DNA from: Leptospira inadai serovar Lyme str. 10
GTDB lineage: Bacteria; Spirochaetota; Leptospiria; Leptospirales; Leptospiraceae
Assembly: GCF_000243675.2 (NCBI RefSeq)
Contig: NZ_AHMM02000024.1
Span: 62,001 to 126,000, forward strand
Direction of reading: 5' to 3'
Length of the DNA: 64,000 bases
Shown here: positions 9,155 to 17,440 of the stretch, piece by piece
Layout: each line of letters starts with the position of its first letter
Position numbering within the stretch: the stretch's first letter is position 1
Notes under the pieces: generated by a model
Databases searched by the model: none
What the model was told of the DNA's origin: nothing
Seen by the model: the letters and a program-made list of their open reading frames with translations, nothing else
Made by a program: the position numbers and the translations under genes

Positions 9155-9816
9155 AGCCCCGACTTTTGTTTTATTCGATTTTTGCGATTCTAGTTTTATC
9201 GGGCGTACTGATTTCTTTTTGGTCTCCTAGGGATAATGGAAGGAAATCGGAACTTCTTCAAGGCGGACTCTCTCAAGATACGGTCTCTCGCCAGGAATAT
9301 TCCTTGTTCGAATCTTCTTCGGGGTTCGTGGACTTTTCCGGAACTACGGAGGAAAAAGCCGTAGATCCTAATGAACCTAGGCTTCCGGAAGAAAAAAAAT
9401 CCTACTTGGACAAGTTGAGCGAGGAAGATCGGGCAAAATTGTACGAGCAGATGTACGAACGGTTCAAGCCGCTTGCGGATCGCTTCCCCGACAATCGATT
9501 CATTCCCCGTAAAATCTCTTCGGAAGAAGCCGCCAAACGCAAGGAAGAGGAGGATCATTATTATCGAATTCAGAGCGATCTTCTGGACAGAAGGGAAGTT
9601 TCCAAAGAGGATATGAATTTCTTTTTAGATACAAAATTAAAGCGGTCGGACGATATGCTGGAAATTCTCAAGTACAGCATGGAGAATTTCGAAAAATCTT
9701 CCGGATCCGACCGATCGGCAAATAGCGAATACGGGAAAATAGTCAGGGAGAGAATCGAGAATATCGAAAAGAGCAGGGCAGAAGTTCTTGCTTCAAAAAA
9801 AAGTAATGGAAATTAA
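9151..9816 (+). CDS. Uncharacterised membrane-anchored protein
   Basis: 221 residues, overlapping the upstream kinase stop codon by 4 nt, so probably co-translated with it. One N-terminal hydrophobic helix (LLFYSIFAILVLSGVLISF) is followed by a charged, largely helical domain rich in Glu, Lys and Arg (LDKLSEEDRAKLYEQMYERF). No enzymatic motif was recognised. It may be an inner-membrane-tethered periplasmic protein. Its partnership with the kinase is suggested only by the overlap. Confidence 0.7.
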   Translation: MKPRLLFYSIFAILVLSGVLISFWSPRDNGRKSELLQGGLSQDTVSRQEYSLFESSSGFVDFSGTTEEKAVDPNEPRLPEEKKSYLDKLSEEDRAKLYEQMYERFKPLADRFPDNRFIPRKISSEEAAKRKEEEDHYYRIQSDLLDRREVSKEDMNFFLDTKLKRSDDMLEILKYSMENFEKSSGSDRSANSEYGKIVRERIENIEKSRAEVLASKKSNGN

Positions 9817-9825
9817 CGGGTACGC

Positions 9826-10578
9826 TTAACGCCTATGTTTCCCTTTTTTCTTTTTCGAGATAAGCTTCTTTTTTCCCGCAGTCTTTTTGGCGATCGGTAA
9901 ATTCATATCGGCAAGTAGAGCCGTAAGCGCAAATAACGGTTCTAGTCCTAAAAGTTCCAGCAAGTGCAGGATTTTCCCAAAGCCGACCTGTTTCAGCAAA
10001 ACCAAGGCGTTCTTCGTTCCGAATCCCTTGAGGAGTAGGGGGATTTCAGCGACGCCTCTTTTGCGTATCCATTCGGCGCATTCCTGAGGAGTCAGCGCAT
10101 TCGCTAGGGGAACAAAGTCTTTGACGGGGAGCGCCTTAGCCAATTCTAAAAACGATTCCAGCCCTACTGCATTCAGATATTCTAATGATTTATCCGATCC
10201 CAGTCCGTGCAAAATTTCAACGATCGACTTAGGACCGAGAACTTGATTAATCTTTCGGACATCTTCCGCCGGTAGAGCCTGAGCTAGGATCGTCAAATCC
10301 GGTAGTCCCAGATGTTTTACGAAAAAAACAAGGTCTGCCGGATCGGATTCCCGAATCAGCGGAACTAAAATCGTTTCGGGTATGGATTGGATGAGTGATA
10401 CGATTTCCTTTTCACCGAGATGTTGACTTAGGTAAAGTAGCTTTTTGTGATCCACTTTTTCCGAAATGGAAAACAGCGCTTCGTATCCCAAATTTCGAAA
10501 TAGCTGAAACGATTTCTGCGGGCCTAGTTTGTCCAGATACTCTAGAGCGTTTTGAATTGTGGATATGACTTTTTTCAA
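9826..10578 (-). CDS. Helical-repeat (solenoid-like) protein with Lys-rich tail
   Basis: 250 residues. The body is built from repeating 20-25-residue helical units with a recurring L..LG motif (DKLGPQKS, RNLGYEAL, QHLGEKEI, KHLGLPDL, QVLGPKSI, NAVGLESF, KQVGFGKI, ELLGLEPL), which suggests an alpha-solenoid. The last ~25 residues are Lys/Arg-rich. No signal peptide. It is the last gene of a minus-strand run starting at alr, and its start overlaps the previous stop by 4 nt. Function not recognised. A structural or binding role is inferred. Confidence 0.7.
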   Translation of the reverse strand: MKKVISTIQNALEYLDKLGPQKSFQLFRNLGYEALFSISEKVDHKKLLYLSQHLGEKEIVSLIQSIPETILVPLIRESDPADLVFFVKHLGLPDLTILAQALPAEDVRKINQVLGPKSIVEILHGLGSDKSLEYLNAVGLESFLELAKALPVKDFVPLANALTPQECAEWIRKRGVAEIPLLLKGFGTKNALVLLKQVGFGKILHLLELLGLEPLFALTALLADMNLPIAKKTAGKKKLISKKKKGKHRR

Positions 10579-11477
10579 CCTAGTATATCCTTCAATATTT
10601 CCAAAACTAAAGGAGAAAGATTCCGCTTTTTATTTACTTCTCTCAGATTGTACGCGGCGTCTTCGGCGACCTTACCGACCCAAAGTTCCAGCTCGGTGGT
10701 CGACAGTCCGAGAAACTCCCGGATCGTTTCTTTTCGGTAATGATTCAGCAGGGTGTCGCGGGCGGTTCCGTACAAATTCTCCAGCGCGGATTGAACTTTC
10801 AAATCGGAAGCGACGGCTCGTCTAAGACGATCCACTCGAGGTCCGATCTGCCCGCCATCCACTCGGCCCATTTCGGCAAATCCGGTTTTAAAAAGAAGTC
10901 TCAGAGTATTTCGAAGTGCGGATTGGACTTCTGCGGCACCGGAACCGATGGAGACGAAATCCGCGATGCGTTCCGTAAAGGCCGGCAATAACGACGATAA
11001 GAATTGAGAAACCTGCTTTTCCAAGCCGGCGGCTTGAAAAACTCCGTGCAACGGATTGATTTTTTTATGGAATTCGGTTAGGACTTTTTCCAACCCTTGG
11101 GAAAGAATATCCTGAACTTCGGGTAGATTTAGAATTCCTAATATTAGATTTTTAGAAGGCGCCGCCTGAGTGCCGGCGATCAATTCCACTAGAGCTTCTC
11201 GAGTTTCCTCCGACAAAAATTCATCGAATGAAGTGTGAGGGAAGGCTTTTTCGATCGGGAACTCTTCCGACAAAACTTGGATTTTTTCTTCCGGAAGCCG
11301 TATGAAACCGACTGAGGATGGAGAAAGACGAATGTTTTCCGGCAAGAGTTCTTCCAGGCAGGAATCGAATAAAAAATGTAAACTTCGGCGAAAAGACTCT
11401 TCGAGTCGCCCGGGTTGCGTAAGCCAGTCGTTAACTCTGGACTTTCGCGATCGAAAAAAAACAATTCGAAACGCCAA
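10575..11477 (-). CDS. Uncharacterised protein, mostly helical
   Basis: 300 residues, no signal peptide, no membrane helix and no motif that I recognise. Predicted helices are amphipathic (e.g. VQDILSQGLEKVLTEFHKKI). It lies 10 nt downstream of the acyltransferase gene and overlaps the solenoid gene by 4 nt, so all are probably on one mRNA. A role related to envelope or lipid metabolism is conceivable from the neighbours only. Confidence 0.65.
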   Translation of the reverse strand: MAFRIVFFRSRKSRVNDWLTQPGRLEESFRRSLHFLFDSCLEELLPENIRLSPSSVGFIRLPEEKIQVLSEEFPIEKAFPHTSFDEFLSEETREALVELIAGTQAAPSKNLILGILNLPEVQDILSQGLEKVLTEFHKKINPLHGVFQAAGLEKQVSQFLSSLLPAFTERIADFVSIGSGAAEVQSALRNTLRLLFKTGFAEMGRVDGGQIGPRVDRLRRAVASDLKVQSALENLYGTARDTLLNHYRKETIREFLGLSTTELELWVGKVAEDAAYNLREVNKKRNLSPLVLEILKDILG

Positions 11478-11487
11478 ACGATTCTCC

Positions 11488-12633
11488 TTATGCGGTTTGC
11501 AAACTAGACCAGGCCGCTTCCAATTTCGGTAAATGAGAAGTTAGCTGGTTTTTATGATATAAGACTAAATTTTTCTTTCTTAAATTATGAGTATCTTTGG
11601 GGGCTTGAAACAGTTTTTCGTCGAAAACTATATCTTCGCCGTCCAATTTTAAATACCCTTTTTCCTTGGCTTTTCCCAAAAAGGAGTCGAAAGCGCTCAT
11701 TAAATGTTCGCCCGAAAATTTCCGTGAAATATAAATTTCCGGATGCTTGGAACGAATCGTTTCCGCCAGAGCCTTTAGCGCCGCGAATAATTTGGTTTTG
11801 CTTTCCCTAGCCTTTCCTTCGCATTTTAAAAGCAGATAGGAGGCCAAATTTCCTGCCGTAACCGTATAACCGTTTCCTAATTTCTCCTTTACTATGCCTG
11901 CCACTTCGTCCGCGTCGGCTTCTTCGGGAATCGGGAAGGGTTGTCCGTAACCGATATGAAGTTCGGCTTTTTTGGACGAGAAATAATCGTACGTGAACGT
12001 AAAGGAATTAAAATGCAATCCTTTGAACTTGGAGCGTAGGAAATAAACGCCTTTCTTGATTTGATTCATATAACCGTCGTGATTAAATGTACCTTCCGGG
12101 AACAGGAACAGGGTTCGTCCTTGGGCGATTTTTTCGGAGAGATAGCTCCATTCCTGTTCCACCATATCCCGAAGTTCCCCTTTCTTCAAAAGCTCCCTCG
12201 TGTTATCCCTAAACGGTCTCTTTATAGGAACGCAACCTATATAATCCATAAATTTCGGGATAATCATAGATTTGTCGATCAAACCTAAGATGACTTTCAT
12301 GATTCCTTTAGGTCGGAGTTCATTCACTAAAAATCCCTTTCCGAGCATATCTTCGCGAGCAGGAATCGCGAATTTAATCTTAGGGAATACGTGCCGATAA
12401 ACGGCGGCCAATGCGGGAACGTCGGCTTCCGAAACGTGATTGGCCATGAGGACGGAAGGATAGGGTGCATCCAATTTTTCGTCCGATTTTCCGTTCGGGA
12501 AATGTTCTTCAAAAGAATCGAATGCAAAGCCTCGCGCTTTATAAACGAGATCGATCATCCAGCTGTAAGTTTTCGTAGTTCGGACGGGTTCGACTTGTTC
12601 GGTTGGTGTGCTCATTTGAGATGTAGAATTCAT
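11488..12633 (-). CDS. PlsC-like glycerolipid acyltransferase
   Basis: 381 residues with acyltransferase motifs: motif I NHVSEAD (His66, Asp71), a central GCVPIKRPFRDN segment (motif II), and motif III LFPEGTFN. Members transfer acyl chains from acyl-CoA or acyl-ACP to glycerol-phosphate or related acceptors at the inner face of the membrane. It is larger than typical PlsC (about 240), with a C-terminal extension of about 150 residues of unknown role. Start ATG 12633, 15 nt after alr. The acceptor is unknown. Confidence 0.85.
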   Translation of the reverse strand: MNSTSQMSTPTEQVEPVRTTKTYSWMIDLVYKARGFAFDSFEEHFPNGKSDEKLDAPYPSVLMANHVSEADVPALAAVYRHVFPKIKFAIPAREDMLGKGFLVNELRPKGIMKVILGLIDKSMIIPKFMDYIGCVPIKRPFRDNTRELLKKGELRDMVEQEWSYLSEKIAQGRTLFLFPEGTFNHDGYMNQIKKGVYFLRSKFKGLHFNSFTFTYDYFSSKKAELHIGYGQPFPIPEEADADEVAGIVKEKLGNGYTVTAGNLASYLLLKCEGKARESKTKLFAALKALAETIRSKHPEIYISRKFSGEHLMSAFDSFLGKAKEKGYLKLDGEDIVFDEKLFQAPKDTHNLRKKNLVLYHKNQLTSHLPKLEAAWSSLQTA

Positions 12634-12648
12634 TCAATTTTTCCTTTT

Positions 12649-13902
12649 TTATTCCACGATGTACTTAGGCACGGATTCGCTTATCCGAGTCGTGGTTTCG
12701 TAATTAATCGTATTAGTCCAATTGGCATGGTCGTCGGCAGTGACTTCTTCCTGACCGTCCTTTCCGATAATCGTAACCTCATCTCCGATTTCAATGCCGC
12801 GTATATGTGTCACATCGAGCATGGTCATGTTCATACAAATTCTTCCCAGAATTTTCGCGCGCTTGCCCCGTACCAGCATGACTCCGTTATTGGAAAGTTT
12901 CCGATCCAATCCCTCGTAATAACCGACCGGTACGACTGCGACTTTCGTCGGTGCGCTGGTTTGGTAGGTGGATCCGTAACCGACGAAACTGTCGGAGGGT
13001 AAATCTTGCATATGTACTACTCTCGTCTTCCAACGAAGTACTGGATGCAGACGAAATTCGCTCTTTCCGTTTAAATGAAGCGAGAGTCTCGTTTGGAGAC
13101 TAGGCCAAAGCCCATAGAGGGAAATCCCGATTCGAACCAAATCGTAATGCGCTTCCGGAAAGAGCATGGTGGAAGCCGACGCACAAGCATGTCGGATAAC
13201 GTTCGTATATCCGAATTTCTCGAGGGCCAGAATCGCTTCCGCAAATTTTTGTATCTGCACCTTGGAGTACTTTTGTTCGATGACATCTTCCGTACTCGCA
13301 AAATGGGTGCAAATTCCTTCCAGAGATAAACGTTCCTTTTTGAAACCGGATAGGATCGACTCTAATTCGTTTCCGAAAGAGCCCAGTCGTCCCATACCGG
13401 TATCCACCTTCAAATGAATTTGCGGTCTCGGGCGACAATTTGCAAGAATGCCGGCATCTTCCACTCTTGAAACGACTACCCAGAAATTAGAATCCGAGAT
13501 TTCCTTCACTCGTTCCTGGATGGCCGGAGTCGCACCCATAATAAGGATGCGGGCGGAAGGATATTTGCTTCGAAGATAACGAGCTTCCTCCAGAGAATTG
13601 ACCGCGAGCAGATCCGCTCCGGCATTTAAAGATAATTCCGCCATCTGCAAAAAGCCGTGGCCGTACGCATTGGACTTGATCACTGCGCTTAAAAGGGTCT
13701 TGGGACTGAGAAGGGAACGAAAACTTTTGAGGTTCAGCGTCACTGCCTCTTGCGAAAGTTCGATCCAGGTTCTGTCTTTCAAGGGTCGTCTCGATTCCTT
13801 TCCGTTTCTCCTAGTATTGCTTTCTCCCGGTTTCTTCCCAATAGTTTTTTCCAAATCAATCGCGGAAAAAAAAGGGTTTCCCGAGGGAAGAAAACTCCGC
13901 AT
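12649..13902 (-). CDS. alr: Alanine racemase
   Basis: PLP-dependent interconversion of L- and D-alanine for peptidoglycan. The PLP Lys sits in AVIKSNAYGHG (Lys76 in this frame), and the second catalytic base Tyr in VGYGSTYQT. Conserved segments include KVDTGMGRLG and CMNMTMLDVT. The frame starting at ATG 13902 has about 40 extra residues (Arg/Lys-rich) before the usual start near TWIELSQEAV. Its GAGGAG site is 14 nt away, so a later start, for instance the TTG before KDRTW, is possible. First gene of the minus-strand run to 9826. Confidence 0.93.
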   Translation of the reverse strand: MRSFLPSGNPFFSAIDLEKTIGKKPGESNTRRNGKESRRPLKDRTWIELSQEAVTLNLKSFRSLLSPKTLLSAVIKSNAYGHGFLQMAELSLNAGADLLAVNSLEEARYLRSKYPSARILIMGATPAIQERVKEISDSNFWVVVSRVEDAGILANCRPRPQIHLKVDTGMGRLGSFGNELESILSGFKKERLSLEGICTHFASTEDVIEQKYSKVQIQKFAEAILALEKFGYTNVIRHACASASTMLFPEAHYDLVRIGISLYGLWPSLQTRLSLHLNGKSEFRLHPVLRWKTRVVHMQDLPSDSFVGYGSTYQTSAPTKVAVVPVGYYEGLDRKLSNNGVMLVRGKRAKILGRICMNMTMLDVTHIRGIEIGDEVTIIGKDGQEEVTADDHANWTNTINYETTTRISESVPKYIVE

Positions 13903-13945
13903 GCTGCCCGAGAAAACTCCTCACAAACAACCCAGGAAGTACCGG

Positions 13946-14440
13946 ATGAAGCAATATAAAGTCGTGCAAACCTTCCCCGTTCCCCTCCAGGATCTTCTCA
14001 AAGCCAGGGAAGATCGTTACAAATACCTGGAACAGTTTCCGGAACTAAAAAACGTAGAGCTTTTGGAGGAAAAAAAAGAGGGAGATCGGGTTTTTCAAAA
14101 GAGAAAAGTAAAATTGGCGGATTCTCTGCCTAAAGTTCTGGCCACCTTGCTTTCCGATCCGTCACTCTTGGAAAATTCAGTCTTCGATCTTAGCACAAAC
14201 ACGCACGAATTTACGATCGCTCCCCCCGGAAACGATTCGATTGTAACAATTAAGGGAGTTTCGGTCTATAAGGAGCTGGGTCCGAACGAATCGGAGCGTA
14301 GCTACGACGTGCAGGTCTCTTCGGGAGTTTTCTTAATGGGAACCGTGATCGAAACTGTTATCGAAGAGATTCATAGGCATTCCTTGGACAAGGATAAGAA
14401 TTCCATCTCCGAATTTTTAAAAAAATACCAAGCCGAGTAA
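13946..14440 (+). CDS. DUF2505-like (START/Bet v1-type fold) protein
   Basis: 164 residues. ATG 13946 is supported by AGGAAG 6 nt upstream. Longer upstream frames are unsupported and overlap alr. The pattern resembles DUF2505/SRPBCC proteins: an N-terminal strand KVVQTFPVP, a helix with acidic residues, strands, and a long C-terminal helix ending in EFLKKYQAE. Such folds bind hydrophobic ligands. The actual ligand is unknown. Divergent from alr, convergent with the thioredoxin-like gene. Confidence 0.7.
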   Translation: MKQYKVVQTFPVPLQDLLKAREDRYKYLEQFPELKNVELLEEKKEGDRVFQKRKVKLADSLPKVLATLLSDPSLLENSVFDLSTNTHEFTIAPPGNDSIVTIKGVSVYKELGPNESERSYDVQVSSGVFLMGTVIETVIEEIHRHSLDKDKNSISEFLKKYQAE

Positions 14441-14517
14441 TTCTTCCCTCCATCCAAGAATCGAGCAGCTATCTTTTTGCTGGCTGCTTGAAATTTTATT
14501 CCTTAAGTACTTTGAAT

Positions 14518-15057
14518 TTATTCCCTTTTCGGTTCTTCCCCGTTCACAGTGTTCCCCCAGCCCTTGAGCGTGTCCAGGAGCTCCTCTGTGGGACTTCCTT
14601 CTCCGAGATAGATCAACTCCTCTCCTAGATTCCAAGCTCCCCAAACCGGTTTTCTTTTTTGAAGGCTAGTCAATTTGTCGGCGAAGCGGTCGTCAGATAA
14701 AAGTTGTTCGTAGTCGGGGCTTTCCGAGTCGATCTCGAGGAATTCCCAACCGAAGCTTTGCAGAGTCTGGAGAGAAGTAGAAGCTTCCTTACAACCCAGA
14801 CAGTTAGGAGCCTGGGCGAGGAACAACACTCCTTTTCTTCCGGATTTTTCGGCTTGGGAGAAGGCGATCGCTCGAGTTAGAGTTCGTTTACCGGGTGTCG
14901 GAGCGAAAAAAAAAGCGTTATTTGCAAACCAAACAATACTTAAAATAATGCAAAAGAGCCCAAAAAGAATCAAAAGAGCCCGTTTTCTAAAAATAAAATT
15001 CATCGTTTGAATCGGAGTCATTTCCGGTTTTGAAAATTCGCTTTTTGACCTTTCCAT
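14518..15057 (-). CDS. Thioredoxin-like membrane-anchored protein
   Basis: 179 residues from ATG 15057, chosen because the longer frame to 15195 adds an unlikely aromatic-rich leader. A single membrane helix (ALLILFGLFCIILSIVWF) is followed by a thioredoxin-like domain with a CxxC motif (PNCLGC). The order (strand VLFLAQAP then NCLGCKEAS) fits a periplasmic thiol-disulfide or redox protein. Reducing or oxidising role unknown. Internal ATG alternatives exist at MTPIQT and MNFIF. Confidence 0.7.
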   Translation of the reverse strand: MERSKSEFSKPEMTPIQTMNFIFRKRALLILFGLFCIILSIVWFANNAFFFAPTPGKRTLTRAIAFSQAEKSGRKGVLFLAQAPNCLGCKEASTSLQTLQSFGWEFLEIDSESPDYEQLLSDDRFADKLTSLQKRKPVWGAWNLGEELIYLGEGSPTEELLDTLKGWGNTVNGEEPKRE

Positions 15058-15218
15058 AGAAATGTAATATAATTTGTTCGGCGGTTTTTCCGATTCTAAG
15101 AAAAAGAAGTTTGGAAAAAATAAATATAAATTTACGTAGAGAGTTGACAAAAAAACATAGTCATACGCATGCTCGGTTTCTAAACCAAAAACCAAGTTTC
15201 GGAGGTGTCAGGCAGTAG

Positions 15219-15605
15219 ATGAACGCATTGGGTAAGCACGTAATTGCAGAATTTTATGAGTGTGATTACGAGACCATCAACAATCACGAATTGGTAGAAG
15301 ATATCATGTTGAAGGCCGCCGACCTTTCCGGCGCCACTACGGTTAAATCTGTGTTTCATAGGTTTAGTCCCTTTGGCGTAAGCGGTGTGGTCGTCGTAAG
15401 CGAATCCCACTTCGCGATCCATTCCTGGCCCGAATACGGTTACTGCGCAATCGACGTCTTCACCTGTGGAGACATTATTGATAACCAGACCGCTCTGGAA
15501 TATCTCAAGGAACGCTTCTGTGCCAAAAGCATCTCTGTAGTGGAGATGAAGCGTGGTTTGTTGCAATTAGGCGTCGACCTACCTTACAAGCCAGTTGGGA
15601 ATTAA
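15219..15605 (+). CDS. speD: S-adenosylmethionine decarboxylase proenzyme (class 1B)
   Basis: Makes decarboxylated SAM, the aminopropyl donor for spermidine. 128 residues, the usual length for the short bacterial/archaeal class. The self-cleavage site SES is at Glu62-Ser63, where Ser63 becomes the pyruvoyl cofactor. His68 (HSWPE) and Cys83 (VFTCGD) complete the catalytic set, matching the numbering of the well-studied Thermotoga enzyme. First gene of speD - SET/SpeD-like - speE - pyrF. Confidence 0.95.
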   Translation: MNALGKHVIAEFYECDYETINNHELVEDIMLKAADLSGATTVKSVFHRFSPFGVSGVVVVSESHFAIHSWPEYGYCAIDVFTCGDIIDNQTALEYLKERFCAKSISVVEMKRGLLQLGVDLPYKPVGN

Positions 15606-15719
15606 GGACTATCTCTCCGGCAGAGCCGGAACACCCCCCATCGATAAAGATCAATTTCCTTCTCCCGGAGGGAGCAAGGAGTTCTTTTGTATTATTACCA
15701 CGAGGAGAGGTATCAGAGT

Positions 15720-16586
15720 ATGAGCCTAAAGATTAAAGAGCAAGTAAAGATCGTTAACCGTTTTTCTTTTTTAAGAAGTACTATTGAAATCAATTCCACC
15801 GAGTCCGGTGAGGCTTTCCTCTTTACGAGAGAAGCTATTCCGGCGGGTGAAGTTGTAGCCGTCTGGGGAGGCAAGGCAGTTCACAAGAATGAACTGGCGG
15901 GACTTTCCGGATTGTCGACCCCGCACCGGGTTCATAGCGACTTCTATCTGGTTTCTCCCCTTCATGATGACGGGATTGATTCGATCCACTATATTCGACA
16001 AAGTATAGAGCCGAACTGCGGATTTCAGGGCGATATTACCCTCGTCGCGCTGAGAGACATCGCTGCCGGCGAAGAAATCACGTATCATCCTGCTATGAAA
16101 AATCCGGAACTGGCTTGGGCTCGTACGGAAGACGCTGAGATCGTCAGAAACCGCTTCAACGGAAGTTTCCCGTCGTATATCCAATCTAGAATCGACGCAG
16201 ACCCCGAATTGAAGGTCTACGAGCCGTTCAAGAACGGCGCCTGGGGTCTTTTGACCTCCATCGACCTGGAAGGCTGTGATGCGGCTTCAATTCGCGATGC
16301 GGATGCGATCAGACGCTACGTTCGCGAACTCTGTGATCTGATCGAAATGAAGCGATTCGGTGAAACCGTCGTCGTTCATTTTGGAGAGGATGAGAGAGTT
16401 GCCGGATACTCTATGTTCCAACTGATAGAGACTTCCTGCATTTCCGCTCACTTCGCAAACGAAACCAATACTTCCTATATCGATATCTTTTCCTGCAAAG
16501 GATACGATCCGAAAGTAGCGGCGGAATTTACTCGGGAATTCTTTAAAGGCGATGCAATGCGCCTTACCGTAACAAACCGCTTCTAG
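15720..16586 (+). CDS. SET-domain / SpeD-like fusion protein
   Basis: 288 residues from ATG 15720 (GAGGAGAGG with 9-nt spacing). A longer TTG frame at 15687 is less likely. Residues ~20-125 resemble a SET protein-methyltransferase domain (SIEPNCGF, ALRDIAAGEEITYHP). Residues ~172-288 align with SAM decarboxylase: Ser239, His244 and Cys259 (IFSC) keep exactly the 5- and 20-residue spacing of Ser63/His68/Cys83 in the neighbouring SpeD. Changes: Thr instead of Glu before the cleavage Ser, Cys instead of His after it, and HFANE instead of HSWPE. It sits between speD and speE, so a polyamine role is likely. A pyruvoyl decarboxylase of another substrate (ornithine or arginine, as known for some SpeD homologues) is a hypothesis. 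Regulatory partner of SpeD is an alternative. Confidence 0.75.
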   Translation: MSLKIKEQVKIVNRFSFLRSTIEINSTESGEAFLFTREAIPAGEVVAVWGGKAVHKNELAGLSGLSTPHRVHSDFYLVSPLHDDGIDSIHYIRQSIEPNCGFQGDITLVALRDIAAGEEITYHPAMKNPELAWARTEDAEIVRNRFNGSFPSYIQSRIDADPELKVYEPFKNGAWGLLTSIDLEGCDAASIRDADAIRRYVRELCDLIEMKRFGETVVVHFGEDERVAGYSMFQLIETSCISAHFANETNTSYIDIFSCKGYDPKVAAEFTREFFKGDAMRLTVTNRF

Positions 16587-16594
16587 GAGGCATA

Positions 16595-17437
16595 TTGGAA
16601 CTCTGGCTGGACGAAGCGCTCGAACTACCGAACGGGCGCGCTCTGAAGATTAAAATAAAGGAATTCGTCCATAGCCGAAGGACTCCTTTCCAGAAGATAG
16701 ACGTATTCGAATCCCAGAGTTTTGGCCGCATGTTTACTCTTGACGGAGTGATCATGATGACCGAGGCGGACGAATTCGCTTATCATGAGATGATCGTCCA
16801 CGTTCCGATGATGAGTCATCCCAATCCCGAAAAAGTTTTGGTGATTGGGGGAGGTGACGGCGGAACGGTGCGAGAAGTTCTAAAGCATCCCTCCGTAAAG
16901 GAAGTCCATCTGTGTGAAATCGATAAGGGGGTGGTGGACGTATGCTACGAATACTTCCCCGAGATCGCAAACGCGATGAAGGATCCGAGGGTAAAACACG
17001 CCTACGAAGACGGAGCTAAATATGTCCAAGATTATAAAGAATACTTCGACGTAATCTGCGTGGATTCTTCCGACCCAGTGGGTCCGGCAGAGGTTCTCTT
17101 TAAGAAACCTTTTTATGAAACTATGGCGGCTTCCTTAAAGCAGGGCGGGATTTGCACGACTCAGGGGGAAAGTTTTTACTATCACGGTAAGGTCATCAAG
17201 GAACTCTTTCAATTCATTCCTCAAATCTTCGATCATTGCGGTTACTATTTCACCGTAGTGCCCACATATCCTTCCGGAATTATCGGTTTTACGTATTGTT
17301 CCAAAGGACCGGATCCGTATAAAGTGGAACCGGATCCTAGGCGGGCCCCCAAAGGGTTGAAGTATTACTCTGCAGAAATGCATAAGGCGGCGTTTATGCT
17401 TCCTCCATTCGCTCAGGAATATATCGTGCGTAAGTAA
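16595..17437 (+). CDS. speE: Spermidine synthase
   Basis: Transfers the aminopropyl group of decarboxylated SAM to putrescine. 280 residues. TTG start at 16595 with AGGAGG just upstream, 8 nt after the previous stop. Typical motifs: VLVIGGGDGGTVREVL (nucleotide-binding loop), VHLCEID, and the catalytic region DVICVDSSDPVGPAEVLF. Late GESFYYH and PSGIIGFTYCSKG segments also match. Directly downstream of the SET/SpeD-like gene in the same operon. Confidence 0.95.
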   Translation: MELWLDEALELPNGRALKIKIKEFVHSRRTPFQKIDVFESQSFGRMFTLDGVIMMTEADEFAYHEMIVHVPMMSHPNPEKVLVIGGGDGGTVREVLKHPSVKEVHLCEIDKGVVDVCYEYFPEIANAMKDPRVKHAYEDGAKYVQDYKEYFDVICVDSSDPVGPAEVLFKKPFYETMAASLKQGGICTTQGESFYYHGKVIKELFQFIPQIFDHCGYYFTVVPTYPSGIIGFTYCSKGPDPYKVEPDPRRAPKGLKYYSAEMHKAAFMLPPFAQEYIVRK

Positions 17438-17440
17438 GTC

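Noticed and set aside
13598..13945. Long 5' extension of the DUF2505-like gene
   Set aside because: Antisense to alr. ATG 13946 has a good ribosome site.
14455..14500. AGCAGC / GCTGCT hairpin between the DUF2505-like and thioredoxin-like genes as a terminator
   Set aside because: Stem of about 6 bp with mismatches and no T-run on either strand.
15143..15180. TTGACA upstream of speD as a promoter
   Set aside because: No acceptable -10 at 16-18 bp (only CATACG-like words), so it was not listed as a feature.
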